A stretch of DNA of 64,000 nucleotides from Thalassocella blandensis (GCA_902141825.1 CABFPG010000002.1:1-64000), one strand, 5' to 3'; positions 34,474-44,669 are shown, counted from the first letter of the stretch. Program-made: numbers and translations. The notes: generated by a model not told the origin, from the sequence alone.

Positions 34474-35727
34474 TCACCAGGAAAGGTGAGCAGAAACACA
34501 TGTTTCATCAGCATATAATGAAAATGACCAGCCATTGCGTTCACACAACCTTTGCACAATGCCTAAACCTAAACCATATCCGATTGAAGGCGAGTTCTGG
34601 TGGGATGCTGGGGTCACTTCATCTTCAGAACTTCGCTGATTAGTGATGGAGAGCAGTCGTTCTTCAATATAAATTCTAATTGGCCCCTGACCATCGAGCG
34701 TGTGCTCGAAGGCATTGCGTACCAGATTATTGACGGTGATAGAAAAAGCCTGGGGATGTCCGCAAACCATAGGTTGTGATGAACCTTCGATTTCAACATT
34801 GACCAACTTTCCGTTCAGTAAATATCGCTGCTGATCGACCGCTTGATTCACCACTGGTAGCACGAGAAATTTTTCATCATACAGCCCATCATCCGTTTCA
34901 CGGGCGAGACTTAAGAACATTTCAATTGTGGTTTTCATATCGACGGTGGCACGCTTCACCCGATCCACCAATTTCACATCATTCTGTGAGAGATCGCTTT
35001 GCTCTAACAGTTCAAGTGCTCCCGTTATTACGGTAATGGGCGTTCGTAATTCATGACTGGCTGAACCGGTAAAGTATCTCTCCCTTGCTACAAAGTCGCT
35101 GATGCGTTCGAGGGTCTTTTCGATGGTTCTTGCGAGCACGCCCACTTCATCATCGCCAAACCGGCTGGAGGCGATCCGCTTGTGATCGTCGTCGGACAGT
35201 TTTTCCGGGTCTATATCTGCAACTACTTTGGCAAGCTGTACAACGGGAGCCACGGCACTGCGCATTACGATAACTCCCAGGGTGAAACCAAGTGCACCGA
35301 GTGAGCCAACCACGCCAACAATAAACAATAGCCACCACCAATCTTCTGATGATGCCGCTTCAATCCCTGCAACGTCGAACACTACAAATGCAAGTTGCTC
35401 CTCATGTTTTGCAGTTGCTTGTTCATTTTTGATGGATAACACGGCAACATGTAGCTCTTCGGAATTAAACTCATAAAGTCCTTCAGCGGGCTTCGTTTGC
35501 GCCCATTCCCGTAGTGATTCAGGCAAGGTAGCTGGTTCATCATAACCACGAAGATTCGTCATCAACGTTGGGTAGCTGTCGACCGCGTGTTGCAGCTGAC
35601 GCGTTAGCACACGGTCTTCGCTCAGTTTAATCGCAGCAAAAAAAGCAAAACCCCAGGCCACGCTAATTGCTGCAACACATTTTGCAAAAGCAATGGCCAC
35701 ACGCTTGCGCAAACTTTGCTTGTACAT
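34474..35727 (-). CDS. Sensor histidine kinase
   Basis: The 417-aa membrane kinase has two transmembrane helices (about 10-32 and 132-155) with a periplasmic loop of about 100 residues, HAMP (about 155-205), HisKA with His225 (SASHELRTP), and a HATPase domain (VNNLVRNAFEHT and YGLGLGIVQRLCERNGW). The start codon shares one base with the response-regulator stop (TAATG), so translation is coupled. The signal may be linked to the TonB receptor encoded first in the operon. Confidence 0.94.
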   Translation of the reverse strand: MYKQSLRKRVAIAFAKCVAAISVAWGFAFFAAIKLSEDRVLTRQLQHAVDSYPTLMTNLRGYDEPATLPESLREWAQTKPAEGLYEFNSEELHVAVLSIKNEQATAKHEEQLAFVVFDVAGIEAASSEDWWWLLFIVGVVGSLGALGFTLGVIVMRSAVAPVVQLAKVVADIDPEKLSDDDHKRIASSRFGDDEVGVLARTIEKTLERISDFVARERYFTGSASHELRTPITVITGALELLEQSDLSQNDVKLVDRVKRATVDMKTTIEMFLSLARETDDGLYDEKFLVLPVVNQAVDQQRYLLNGKLVNVEIEGSSQPMVCGHPQAFSITVNNLVRNAFEHTLDGQGPIRIYIEERLLSITNQRSSEDEVTPASHQNSPSIGYGLGLGIVQRLCERNGWSFSLYADETCVSAHLSW

Positions 35728-36431
35728 TATTGGCTCACCTCTGCAATTCGGTAACCGAAACGATGCACCGTATGAATCAAAGGGCTATCGAATGGCTTGT
35801 CGATAGCTTGCCGTAATTTATACAAGTGTGAGCGCAGCGCATCACCATCCGGGCGCTCGTCGGCCCACAGTAATGTTTCCAGATCATCGCGCGCAACAAC
35901 ACACGGCGACTCTTCCATTAAGCGTTGAATCAGTCTAAAGCCAGCAGGTGTAAGATCGATACGCTGTCCCGCGCGAAACACTTGCCGGGTAGATTTATTT
36001 AACGTCAAGTCTCCGACGGTTAAGAGTTTATCTATTTTCCTGTGACTGCGTTTGTACAGCGCTTGAAGTCGTGCATGTAATTCTTGCAGTGCAAAAGGCT
36101 TGACCAGGTAGTCATCGGCTCCCGCTTTAAACCCATCGAGTTTATCATTCAGCGTATCTCTGGCTGTCAACATAAGCACAGGGGTTTCGACATCTGCCTC
36201 TGCACGTAACTTTTGACAAAAACTCAAGCCATCCATCCTTGGTAGCATCAAGTCTAAAACAATAACGTCGTATGTATTCGATAACGCCAAGTGCATTGCG
36301 CTTATACCATCATAGGCAAAATCCAACACATAACGATGCTGTTCAAGAAATGCAGCAATGTTTTCACAAATATCTCGATTATCTTCAACTATCAAGACTC
36401 TAATTGGCGCTACATCAAGCGCTTGTATCAT
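35727..36431 (-). CDS. OmpR-family response regulator
   Basis: The 234-aa protein starts at ATG 36431, which has AGAGGT about 9 bp upstream; the frame could begin at TTG 36452 inside the receptor gene, but that is less likely. Receiver with VEDN, Asp60 (VLDLMLPRMDG), LTARD and LVKPF; OmpR winged helix ends TVHRFGYRIAEV. It lies between the TonB receptor gene (14 bp away) and the kinase gene (1-bp overlap). Confidence 0.94.
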   Translation of the reverse strand: MIQALDVAPIRVLIVEDNRDICENIAAFLEQHRYVLDFAYDGISAMHLALSNTYDVIVLDLMLPRMDGLSFCQKLRAEADVETPVLMLTARDTLNDKLDGFKAGADDYLVKPFALQELHARLQALYKRSHRKIDKLLTVGDLTLNKSTRQVFRAGQRIDLTPAGFRLIQRLMEESPCVVARDDLETLLWADERPDGDALRSHLYKLRQAIDKPFDSPLIHTVHRFGYRIAEVSQ

Positions 36432-36445
36432 CAGGTGGTACCTCT

Positions 36446-38863
36446 TTACCAAGCGTAATCCAGGCGTAAACCAATCAACGGCTCAGCTTCACTATCATCT
36501 TTCACTTCAACGCCTCGGCGATAGTCAAACTCATTTTCATCGCTAGAAGAGGTTGCTGTAGCGTTAATGACATCGAGAAATGCGGTGACATCTATCGGAC
36601 CAAAAGCACGTCGATAATCAACACGTACATTTAGCATACTATAACCACTTTTGCGACCAACGTTAGTTTCAATAATTTCTTTCGAGTAACGCAGTGGTTG
36701 GCCATCACCAAGCACATCGGAGTGAATGATAAATGTTTCATCGGGTCTGCCAGAAAGGTATTTATATCTACCGGCGACTTTCCAGCGGTCATTAATTTCC
36801 CAAGTTAAACCAAGCGTTGCTACTCGCTTACGACTAAAATCAGCAGCCACATCTCCACGTCCGTCTTTGCGGTCAATAACAGCATCACTGTATGAATATG
36901 TTGCTGTAGTATAAAGTCCCTGGGTAATCGTACCGTTAATTACAAAATCAACACCATAAGATGTTCCGTCTCCGATGTTAGCGTAGGTTCCGTTAACACG
37001 ATCGAGGTCCACGACGAGATTGGTGAGATCCTGATAGTAAGCTTCCGTCAAGAACGACCATCGCTTACTGGGTAAATATTCAAAACCTAAACTGCCATGA
37101 GTGATCTTTTCTGTCTTGAGCTTATTTTCTGTATTTGCTGCAAGTTCTAAGAATCGTGGTGACTGATGAAAAAGTCCGCTAGTCGCAAAGTACCTAAACT
37201 TGGAACTGGGCTGCCAGTTGATGCTGAATCTGGGGGAGGCGAAGCTTTCATCTGCAAATCCATCATTTTCCAATCTTAAACCTGTGCGCACCTCCCAATC
37301 CCCGAAGGTAAAAAGCTGCTCCAGGTAACTGGCATAGCTCGTTTCTTTTTTCTGGAGTGATGAGTTTGTTTCCGAAGGCGTTAATACAATATATTTTTGC
37401 TCCACGTCAGGCCTGAAATCGTTCTCGTCATAGGTAAACCGAATCCAATCGCCATCTAATACAGTCGCATAACTAAGATCCAGTTGCGTTATACGAACTC
37501 CGGTACTGAAAACACCCCATCGGTTCACCGTTTCGAAATCACTTCGCCAGCCAATCTCTGTTTCAACTTCATCAACCGTGATGATATCTTCTCGCACGGG
37601 ATAGCTAGAGGCGGGTGACCCTTCAGGTACGAGATCGGGAAATGATTCCCCCTCTGAACTTACCTTGTCACTTTTACGATAATAGATTTTATTCGTCCAG
37701 ACAGATTCGTCACCTATCAATGATCGCAATGTCAGACCATACAAATCACTATCCTGTTCAGAATCTTGCAGGGATGCGTCCTCAAAATTTGGGGAAGCGC
37801 TTACATGAGTAACATCACGAGTATAGTCTTCGTGAGTATCCATCAACAGAACTTCTACAGTGTTATTCTGGTTGACGGGTACAACAGTTTTTATAATGAC
37901 GTCCCTTAATACGGGTTCGCCAATATCAAGTTCCTCAATCGTTTCGAATAAAGCCCCAAAATCCAACCTCCGAGCAGAAAAAAGCATAGTTGAGTCTTCG
38001 GTAATGCCTGCAGGACCATCATATCCCACTTCGTAGCCCGCGAGATCGTAGCGCCAGCTAGCAGAAGGGCTTGGGTTGCCGTCGGCAACTTCCAATTTGA
38101 GCAAAGATGCAGCTCGACCGCCATAAGCCGAACTCCATCCTCCCGGTGAAAATTCCGCTCCACTGATAACATTCGGCGCGAAAATTGAAAATCGACCACC
38201 GCCACCAACATCTTCCTGCTCACCGAGTGTTGCATCAAAATGTACGGCTTTATCAAAAGGAAAATCATCGACGAATAGCAAATTATCTCTCGGACCACGA
38301 CCGCGGACACTAAAGTTCGCAAATTCACCAGTAGATACTAAACCAGGCAATCCATCCAGGGACAGAAGGGGGTCTGCGCCACCTCCAACGGCACTGCGCA
38401 AGGCCTCTCTATCTAAAAACGTACCGTTAACGGAAGCAATTTCTTCGGCTTGTTTACCCATTACCAGCATTTCCTCAAAATCAATTGCCTGTTCCCGGAG
38501 TTCAAATTCAATTTTTATGTTTTTCCGCGTAATCACACGAAGACTGGGCTCATAAGTAGGAGAAAAACCGGATTTAGATACATTCACAGAGTATAGACCC
38601 GGGTCCAGCTGCTCAATAACAGCTCGACCTTGTTCATCCGTTTCTATCGATTGCGTAGCATTGGTTTCCCTTTCTGTGATTACAATTTTCACAGCTGAGA
38701 GTGGCCGGACAGTAATCTGATCCCTCACTAAAAAAGTCATCCCTCCGGGGGCCTCTGCAGCCAGGGTAAATAATGGAAACCCCATCAACAACAGCGATAA
38801 CGTAAGTCTCTGTGCCAACCTAAAGTGCCTATTTGTGCCTTTATTGATAAATTGCCTGCTCAT
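36446..38863 (-). CDS. TonB-dependent receptor with N-terminal carboxypeptidase-like domain
   Basis: The 805-aa receptor starts at ATG 38863, with GGAGGA 7 bp upstream. Signal peptide ends at TLAAEA. Residues about 35-110 are a CarboxypepD_reg-like beta-sandwich (VKIVITERETNATQSIETDE); the plug follows (about 130-240: LLSLDGLPGLVS, FSVRGRGPRDNLLFVDDFPF), then a large barrel ending in LRLDYAW. It is the first gene of an operon with a response regulator and histidine kinase. No iron-type partners or Fur box are near, so a carbohydrate or lipid ligand is as likely as a siderophore. Confidence 0.92.
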   Translation of the reverse strand: MSRQFINKGTNRHFRLAQRLTLSLLLMGFPLFTLAAEAPGGMTFLVRDQITVRPLSAVKIVITERETNATQSIETDEQGRAVIEQLDPGLYSVNVSKSGFSPTYEPSLRVITRKNIKIEFELREQAIDFEEMLVMGKQAEEIASVNGTFLDREALRSAVGGGADPLLSLDGLPGLVSTGEFANFSVRGRGPRDNLLFVDDFPFDKAVHFDATLGEQEDVGGGGRFSIFAPNVISGAEFSPGGWSSAYGGRAASLLKLEVADGNPSPSASWRYDLAGYEVGYDGPAGITEDSTMLFSARRLDFGALFETIEELDIGEPVLRDVIIKTVVPVNQNNTVEVLLMDTHEDYTRDVTHVSASPNFEDASLQDSEQDSDLYGLTLRSLIGDESVWTNKIYYRKSDKVSSEGESFPDLVPEGSPASSYPVREDIITVDEVETEIGWRSDFETVNRWGVFSTGVRITQLDLSYATVLDGDWIRFTYDENDFRPDVEQKYIVLTPSETNSSLQKKETSYASYLEQLFTFGDWEVRTGLRLENDGFADESFASPRFSINWQPSSKFRYFATSGLFHQSPRFLELAANTENKLKTEKITHGSLGFEYLPSKRWSFLTEAYYQDLTNLVVDLDRVNGTYANIGDGTSYGVDFVINGTITQGLYTTATYSYSDAVIDRKDGRGDVAADFSRKRVATLGLTWEINDRWKVAGRYKYLSGRPDETFIIHSDVLGDGQPLRYSKEIIETNVGRKSGYSMLNVRVDYRRAFGPIDVTAFLDVINATATSSSDENEFDYRRGVEVKDDSEAEPLIGLRLDYAW

Positions 38864-39143
38864 TTTGTTAATCCTCCAACAGTCGACAGTAAGTATGTTG
38901 GCCGGAAGGTTAACAACGACAATGTGACCAAAAAGTCGCTGAAAGTTGAAGAACTTGTTAAGGCTGTTTGGCACTCAATGCGGTACGTAATTCCAGCACA
39001 CTCCATGCAGGAATACTTTCAAAAATGGAGCTGTCAACGAATTTGCAAAGTTCAAAGCCCTCGCGATGAATTTTGACTGCGCCCCTTGGCTACACTCTTG
39101 GATTATGCTAATTTTCGCCACCGATTTTTGGAGCGAGATGAGT

Positions 39144-39710
39144 ATGCCTAAAGCAAGTGAAATTAAAAAAAACGTGGCCATTGAGTACAACGGCAAGGTC
39201 TTTCTTGTAAAAGAAGTATACAAATCGACCTCCCAAGGACGAGCAGGTGGCAGTGTTTACCGTATTCGTATGTATGATGTGGCAACCGGCTTAAAGGTTG
39301 ATGAAAGCTTTAAAGCGGACGAAGTGATTAACCTGGCAGACTTTTCTCGCCACCAGGTCACTTTTTCCTATATTGATGGTGATGAATATGTATTCATGGA
39401 CAGTGAGGACTACACACCTTACAACCTGAATAAAGAAACAATTGCTGAAGAAATTCCCTTTATCACAGAGGCCACCGAAGGCATTCAAGTGTTTACAGTA
39501 AATGACCGGCCGGTAACAGTAGATTTGCCAGCGGCAGTAGACTTAGAAGTGATTGAAACAGATCCCTCAATTAAGGGTGCGTCAGCCACTGCGCGTACCA
39601 AACCAGCAACGCTTTCCACTGGGCTCGTGATTCAAGTACCTGAATATATTTCCAAAGGGGAGAAGGTAAAAGTCAGCACAACCGAGAGTCGTTTTTTAAG
39701 TCGCGCATAG
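39144..39710 (+). CDS. yeiP: EF-P-like protein EfpL (YeiP)
   Basis: The 188-aa translation factor is a paralogue of elongation factor P that helps ribosomes through proline stretches. The start at [10 protein letters not shown] agrees with E. coli YeiP (190 aa). The KOW domain has [20 protein letters not shown], the OB domains [20 protein letters not shown] and [20 protein letters not shown], which is the YeiP-type ending. An intrinsic terminator follows 60 bp after the stop. Confidence 0.96.
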   Translation: MPKASEIKKNVAIEYNGKVFLVKEVYKSTSQGRAGGSVYRIRMYDVATGLKVDESFKADEVINLADFSRHQVTFSYIDGDEYVFMDSEDYTPYNLNKETIAEEIPFITEATEGIQVFTVNDRPVTVDLPAAVDLEVIETDPSIKGASATARTKPATLSTGLVIQVPEYISKGEKVKVSTTESRFLSRA

Positions 39711-39768
39711 TTAGCTTATCTCAGCACCTACAATAACAGATACCGACGCACAGTTTCTGTTAGATAAT

Positions 39769-39802
39769 CAAAAAAGCCGCACCAATTGATGCGGCTTTTT
39801 TT
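39769..39802 (+). terminator. Intrinsic terminator after yeiP
   Basis: AAAAAGCCGCA, loop ccaattga, TGCGGCTTTTTTT: a GC-rich stem flanked by A- and T-runs. It can work in both directions between the convergent yeiP and crystallin-domain genes. Confidence 0.9.
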
Positions 39803-39833
39803 ATCACTAAAACAATCTCTGCTAACGCTGAGG

Positions 39834-41819
39834 TTAATTGCTGATTGTTATAGGGGTAGAAATGATATTTGCCTCATCACCGGATGCCGCTGCACTTTTA
39901 ACTGTAGCTTTTATCGTGTATAAGCCATTAGCGAAAGCGCTTGTATCAAAGTACCAATCATAAGGCGCAAGGTTTTCCTGACGAGAAGCAACCGCTACTT
40001 CACCTTTCATCAATTCAAAAAATACATTCTGAACTCCATCACCTGTTTGGCCACCGACATTTGGATCGCTCGCATGGGTCTGTACATGTATTTCGCCTGA
40101 CATCTCAGGGTTGTTGGTAACTGGACTGACAAAATACGAATCCACAGAAGCGTTATATTTTAGGTTTACAGAGCCCGAACTCCCTTCTATAAAATTCCAG
40201 CTACTGTCGTAGAATTCATATTTGAGGACTTGCTCACCTGCTTCAGAAGGGAACCAGGTATAAGTGAAAGGCGCTGTGATACTGGCAAAATTTGTCCAGG
40301 CATCCGAGGAATACAACAAAACGTGAGCAACATCTGAGCTCAAGGAAAATTTCACTGGCACGCCGGAGGATGCGTCATAACTCCCATTTTGCACAGGGGA
40401 AATCAGTCGATTTTCGCCAGCGGGCTTCTCGATTCTTAAAGATGACAAAACATCATTAAAATTTGAACTCACGAAGCAGCTATCGTCTTCCGTCCAAACA
40501 AGGGAATTCCCTGTAAAATTATCGCCATCAAATAAAGTAGCTTTATATCCAGCAGGAACTCGAATGGATGAAATATCGTTATTTTTTAACCCTAAAGACA
40601 CCAACGCCTGTGTATTGTAGCTCCCCGCAGAAAGCGTTGCAGAATATCCATCATAGTTACAATGCTGGAAAAGCTTTACGCCAGCCTGGGCGCTTGAACC
40701 AATTTCATAAACCACCGCTTCAAGCCCTTGTAATGCATCAGACAAAACACCGGAAGAAGATACAGTCTTTGTCTGACCTGCTCTTGAACTTCCCGCATTG
40801 GCCAAACCAAGGATTTTCACCGGTGCATTAGCCATTCCACTTAAAGAAAACGAAATATTCTGAGGGCTGTCACTTTTATTTACCGCTATTAAGTAAGACT
40901 TGCCATTATAGTTTTTTAAAATCGCATCTACATGATTGGAAGCGTACGACAAACTATTGTTTTTGCTACCTAGAAAATATGGCGAAAAAGATTTAAGTTC
41001 AGCGATAAGGTTTTTCATAAAGAAAATATCGCCGTCTTTTTTAATATGATTCACACCACCAGCATCTTCTACATCGTAAGAATAGAAAATCATGCCCGTT
41101 GAACCCAGTGCAATTGAAAGGTAGGTTTCCGCACGAATCTGGGCATTCGTCGGCATGCCGAACTGACTTCCGGTTTGAATAATTAACCATACCGGTTTCG
41201 GCGCAACCTGACGCTGCATGTCTAAAACTTTCGTTTTAATATCATATAACGGGTTTAAATTATTATTAAACGGATATTGGTCGTTCAAAAAAATGTCAGC
41301 AGAATCCTTGTATGCGCTAATGTCACTGGAATATTCAGTAATAAAGACGGGGTGATTTGGGTCCGTAGCCTTAATAACATCATAAGCCCACTTTGTATCG
41401 GATGCACTCAAACCAGTAGCAGACTTTGGTTCATCGGGAAGTCCGTAACCAAAAAGATAATTGGAGTTCTTAACCTGATTCACGCTTTGTTGAAACACGC
41501 TTGAATTACGGCTTTTAATCGCTGAGGCATTCTGGCTGTCGCAGCCAGGGCCGGCAGTGTAGTGAAGATAAAGTTGATTATTTTCTGCCTGACTAACAGC
41601 GCCTGAGTTAACACAGAATGGACGGGACACCGTGTTCACGCCCAAATCTTTTACTCCCTGCCAATCAGACTGAATATACACACTGATCGGAAAAACCTTA
41701 TTCCCATTAATGGACACGGTCTGATCCGCGTTGACTGTCACTTTGTTCTGCGCGTGTGTGACAGGTAAATATAGAAGGGATAAAACAAGACCGACACGGC
41801 CGAGAAAATTTCTTTTCAT
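39834..41819 (-). CDS. Secreted protein: TIM-barrel-like domain, beta/gamma-crystallin domain, Ig-like domains
   Basis: The 661-aa protein has a signal peptide (LVLSLLYLPVTHAQ). Residues about 28-290 look like a glycoside-hydrolase-type barrel (KVFPISVYIQSDWQGVKDLG, FGYGLPDEPKS, PVFITEYSSD, GSTGMIFYSYDVED). A beta-sandwich (about 290-375) and a beta/gamma-crystallin-like domain (about 378-458: LFQHCNYDGYSATLSAGSYN, ATLFDGDNFTGNSLVW) follow, then two Ig-like modules (about 465-660). It is probably a secreted enzyme or binding protein for polysaccharide. No CAZy family could be fixed. A lone gene, convergent with yeiP. Confidence 0.75.
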   Translation of the reverse strand: MKRNFLGRVGLVLSLLYLPVTHAQNKVTVNADQTVSINGNKVFPISVYIQSDWQGVKDLGVNTVSRPFCVNSGAVSQAENNQLYLHYTAGPGCDSQNASAIKSRNSSVFQQSVNQVKNSNYLFGYGLPDEPKSATGLSASDTKWAYDVIKATDPNHPVFITEYSSDISAYKDSADIFLNDQYPFNNNLNPLYDIKTKVLDMQRQVAPKPVWLIIQTGSQFGMPTNAQIRAETYLSIALGSTGMIFYSYDVEDAGGVNHIKKDGDIFFMKNLIAELKSFSPYFLGSKNNSLSYASNHVDAILKNYNGKSYLIAVNKSDSPQNISFSLSGMANAPVKILGLANAGSSRAGQTKTVSSSGVLSDALQGLEAVVYEIGSSAQAGVKLFQHCNYDGYSATLSAGSYNTQALVSLGLKNNDISSIRVPAGYKATLFDGDNFTGNSLVWTEDDSCFVSSNFNDVLSSLRIEKPAGENRLISPVQNGSYDASSGVPVKFSLSSDVAHVLLYSSDAWTNFASITAPFTYTWFPSEAGEQVLKYEFYDSSWNFIEGSSGSVNLKYNASVDSYFVSPVTNNPEMSGEIHVQTHASDPNVGGQTGDGVQNVFFELMKGEVAVASRQENLAPYDWYFDTSAFANGLYTIKATVKSAAASGDEANIISTPITISN

Positions 41820-42562
41820 AAATCGTACCTACTTTAGTACATTGTGGGGATACCCGGAGCAAAGAAAAAAGTCGTGACCATTTTCATTGCAGAAGGGCAC
41901 TGCTGTGCTAACACCGCTTCGTACGCCTCTTCAACACTTTCTATCCATATAAGTAATTGGCAGAAAAGCAGGGTGCTTGGAAGTAGTGTTTACGCGACTG
42001 AGAATCTCTTTGGGTTGGTGAATCCGAATGCCGCCCTTAATTCAGCATTCAGAAAAATCCCGAACAATCTAGATTTGTGAGTTTGTTTTATTTTTCGCAC
42101 AAAAAAAGACCATCAGAATTCCTTAAATATCACGCTAGAAATCCCCTCAATCGCTTCAGCGAAGGCTATATACGAACCATTTGCCTGTCAATGCACAAAA
42201 AGTCAAAACACAAGCTGGTCGACACTTGATTTTGAAATAATTCTTCGGTGTGCTAACGCACCGACAACACGGAAATATAAATTTATAGTAGCACTTCTAC
42301 CAAACTAAACTATTCTAGAGAACGCCATGAGCCCACCAACAGATCTTACCCAACACAATATGCACGTGCCTCCGGCAGATTCTGACAAAAATGCATCATC
42401 TTTTCGCACTGAAAAAAATGAAAAAAGACATCCGTCTTCATCTGGAGCCGAAAAAGCAATGAAGCAAGCAGAAAGAATTTTTGGTCCGTTCCGTCAAACA
42501 CCCAGAAATTGAAATACAACTATCTTTATTAATATTCGATTTCGCTTCTAATGACTAAGCAT
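41820..42562. other. Intergenic region, one possible tiny gene
   Basis: About 740 bp between the crystallin-domain gene and the Crp-like gene. The only candidate is 42327-42512 (listed separately). The frame at 41844-42080 has no ribosome site. No operator or repeat was recognised. Confidence 0.4.
42327..42512 (+). CDS. Possible small hydrophilic protein
   Basis: A 61-aa frame with a weak ribosome site (AGAGAA 6 bp upstream). The product is highly charged, low in hydrophobics, likely disordered (TQHNMHVPPADSDKNASSF, then GAEKAMKQAERIFGPFRQT). It resembles no family known to me. It could be a stress-type small protein or simply chance. Confidence 0.35.
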   Translation: MSPPTDLTQHNMHVPPADSDKNASSFRTEKNEKRHPSSSGAEKAMKQAERIFGPFRQTPRN

Positions 42563-43249
42563 TCAGCGAGCCGCTAGTCTAACGGACTGATAACACTCAC
42601 AACAATGCGCTTCAATTTCTGTTCGGTTGACGACAAGAATTTTCCCACGAAAACACTTTATTGCGCCAAGACTCTGTAACTTATTCGCACTGACAGTAAC
42701 ACCTTCACGGCGAACACCCAGCAAGAACGCTATTAGGCTTTGGGTTAATAGGATTTTATTTCCTGTGCTACGATCTAAAAATAATAATAAGAAGCGACAA
42801 AGTTGCTGTTCTATAGTGTGACGGCGGTTACAAACAGCTGTTTGAGCCACCTGCGAAATAAGAGACTGAGTATAGCGTAACAAAAGAACGAGCACCTCTT
42901 CATGACGATTAAACTCGTCTTTAATCCGCTTAGCGGATATCCGAAAGGCGCAGCCGGTTTTTATAACGACTGCGCGACTCGGAGCGCTGTCTCCCCCCAT
43001 AAACACGGCTATACCTAGCAGCCCTTCATTACCTATCATAGCTATTTCAGTCGAACCTCCGTCAGCCAAATCATAAATCAACGAAATGATAGCGTTGACA
43101 GGGAAATATACGTAAGCTAGATCAGTACCCGAGGCATAAACAATATCATCTCGTGATAAAATGACCATATCCATATATTTAAATAAGCGAGCTTGAGCGT
43201 CTTCAGGAATTAAAGATAAAAACTGATTTTCGAGAGGAGATGGTTCCAT
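42563..43249 (-). CDS. Crp/Fnr-family transcriptional regulator
   Basis: The 228-aa protein has an N-terminal cyclic-nucleotide-binding-like beta-roll (about 15-130; IVYASGTDLAYVYFPVNAII, STEIAMIGNEGLLGIAVFMG) and a C-terminal Crp winged helix (about 150-220; LTQSLIAFLLGVRREGVTVS, LQSLGAIKCFRGKI). No N-terminal Fe-S Cys cluster, so not Fnr. The residues that bind cAMP are not conserved. Divergent from the Cys-repeat gene across 535 bp. Confidence 0.9.
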   Translation of the reverse strand: MEPSPLENQFLSLIPEDAQARLFKYMDMVILSRDDIVYASGTDLAYVYFPVNAIISLIYDLADGGSTEIAMIGNEGLLGIAVFMGGDSAPSRAVVIKTGCAFRISAKRIKDEFNRHEEVLVLLLRYTQSLISQVAQTAVCNRRHTIEQQLCRFLLLFLDRSTGNKILLTQSLIAFLLGVRREGVTVSANKLQSLGAIKCFRGKILVVNRTEIEAHCCECYQSVRLAAR

Positions 43250-43784
43250 TTGGCACAGTTCTCAACGAAGCTATAGTGCTTATCATACTCCCAAAGAACG
43301 ATTAAGTCATAAAATAGGCGAATTATCTTTACTTCTGTACATATACTTATATAAGACAACCGACAATAAAACAAATAAAATAAAGGTATACAGCTAGTTG
43401 CATTTGAGCGCATAATGATTTGATTAAGAAGCCCTTGAGAAACATGCTATTGTGTTTGTCGGAATTTAATTAGTTAAATGAATAGCTTGTCCCCTTGATA
43501 TTAATGTTGGCCACAGCTTTTAGTGTGACACCATCATTAAATAACGGTCTAACTGCGCATTGACACTTTAATAGCTCGCCTTTAACAATGTTCTAACCAA
43601 GCTTTTACCTTTTTGTAAGGCTGCCTGAAATTAAAATGCACAGCTAAATCTTCCACTTTTACATTGCCACATTTTATTCAAACGATTTCACTTTATTGGT
43701 GAGCTAAACATTAAGACCTAAAAGGACTGGCGCATGTGTCTTTTGGCTATATGTGAATTTTCAAATTTAAAAAACCCCTAATTT
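43250..43784. other. Intergenic region upstream of the Cys-repeat gene
   Basis: About 535 bp, AT-rich. A frame at 43210-43413 on the minus strand is not supported. No clear operator was seen; the Crp-like gene reads away from it. Confidence 0.4.
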
Positions 43785-44669
43785 ATGGTGTCAAAAAAAA
43801 TGATCAAAGGATACATTAGCGTTAAAACTTTATTATTACTTCTTATCATGTTTTTTTTATCGTCTAATGAAGCATTGTCACAAGAAAAATATTCCGTATT
43901 GCAATCAAACAACTCACATAGAAACTCTTTTAGCGGTCAACCTGAATGCAATCGAGGATTTAAAAATATAAATGGTAGCTGCGTGAAAATGGAAATTCCC
44001 GATAGTGCCTATCTAGAATCAAACGGAAGAAATTGGCGATGCAAACATGGCTATAAAAAAGTTGACGAAAGCTGCGTACAAATAATAGTACCTGATAACG
44101 CCCACTTAGTTAATGCGCAGTATGGTAAAGGCTGGAGCTGCAATCGCGGTTATCTCGACACTGAAAATCAATGCAAAAAAATTATTGTCCCTCAAAATGC
44201 ATATCTTACAGAGCTAGGTAATGACCGAGGATGGAGCTGTGAACCAACCTATAAAATGATTGACTTACAATGCATACGAATAATTGCGCCAATTAACAGC
44301 TACTTAACTGGATCTAGTTATGGGAAAGGCTGGAAATGCATGAGAGGTTTCAAAGAGGAGAATAATTCTTGTGACAAGATAATGGTTCCCCAAAATGCTT
44401 ATTTAGATAGATATGGAGATAGTTGGTTTTGTTTACGCGGATATACTAAGAAAGAAAATTCTTGCGTAAAAATTAACATTGTTAAAAACAGCTTTCTTGA
44501 TGATTCTGGTAATATGCTACTTTGCGAACATGGCTTCAAAAAAATCAATGGTGAATGTGTTGAAATAAAATTACCATCAAACGCGCATATAGATTATTTT
44601 GGAGAATCCTGGGAATGCAATCCTGGATATACTCAAAAAGACAGTTCTTGCATAAAAGAAATACACTGA
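43785..44669 (+). CDS. Secreted protein of eight Cys-containing repeats
   Basis: The 294-aa protein has a signal peptide (LLLLLIMFFLSSNEALSQ). The mature part is eight repeats of about 31-33 residues with the pattern W-x-C-x2-G-[YF]-x7-C-x2-I-x-[VA]-P-x-N-A-[YH]-L: examples WRCKHGYKKVDESCVQIIVP, WSCNRGYLDTENQCKKIIVP and WECNPGYTQKDSSCIKEIH. Each repeat has two Cys, so one disulphide per repeat is likely. The fold is not recognised as EGF or Sushi. The start could be ATG 43785 or 43800; no strong ribosome site. A transglutaminase operon is encoded downstream. Confidence 0.8.
   Translation: MVSKKMIKGYISVKTLLLLLIMFFLSSNEALSQEKYSVLQSNNSHRNSFSGQPECNRGFKNINGSCVKMEIPDSAYLESNGRNWRCKHGYKKVDESCVQIIVPDNAHLVNAQYGKGWSCNRGYLDTENQCKKIIVPQNAYLTELGNDRGWSCEPTYKMIDLQCIRIIAPINSYLTGSSYGKGWKCMRGFKEENNSCDKIMVPQNAYLDRYGDSWFCLRGYTKKENSCVKINIVKNSFLDDSGNMLLCEHGFKKINGECVEIKLPSNAHIDYFGESWECNPGYTQKDSSCIKEIH

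Noticed and set aside
41844-42080. 78-aa frame after the crystallin-domain gene start
   Set aside because: No ribosome site and no recognisable protein features.
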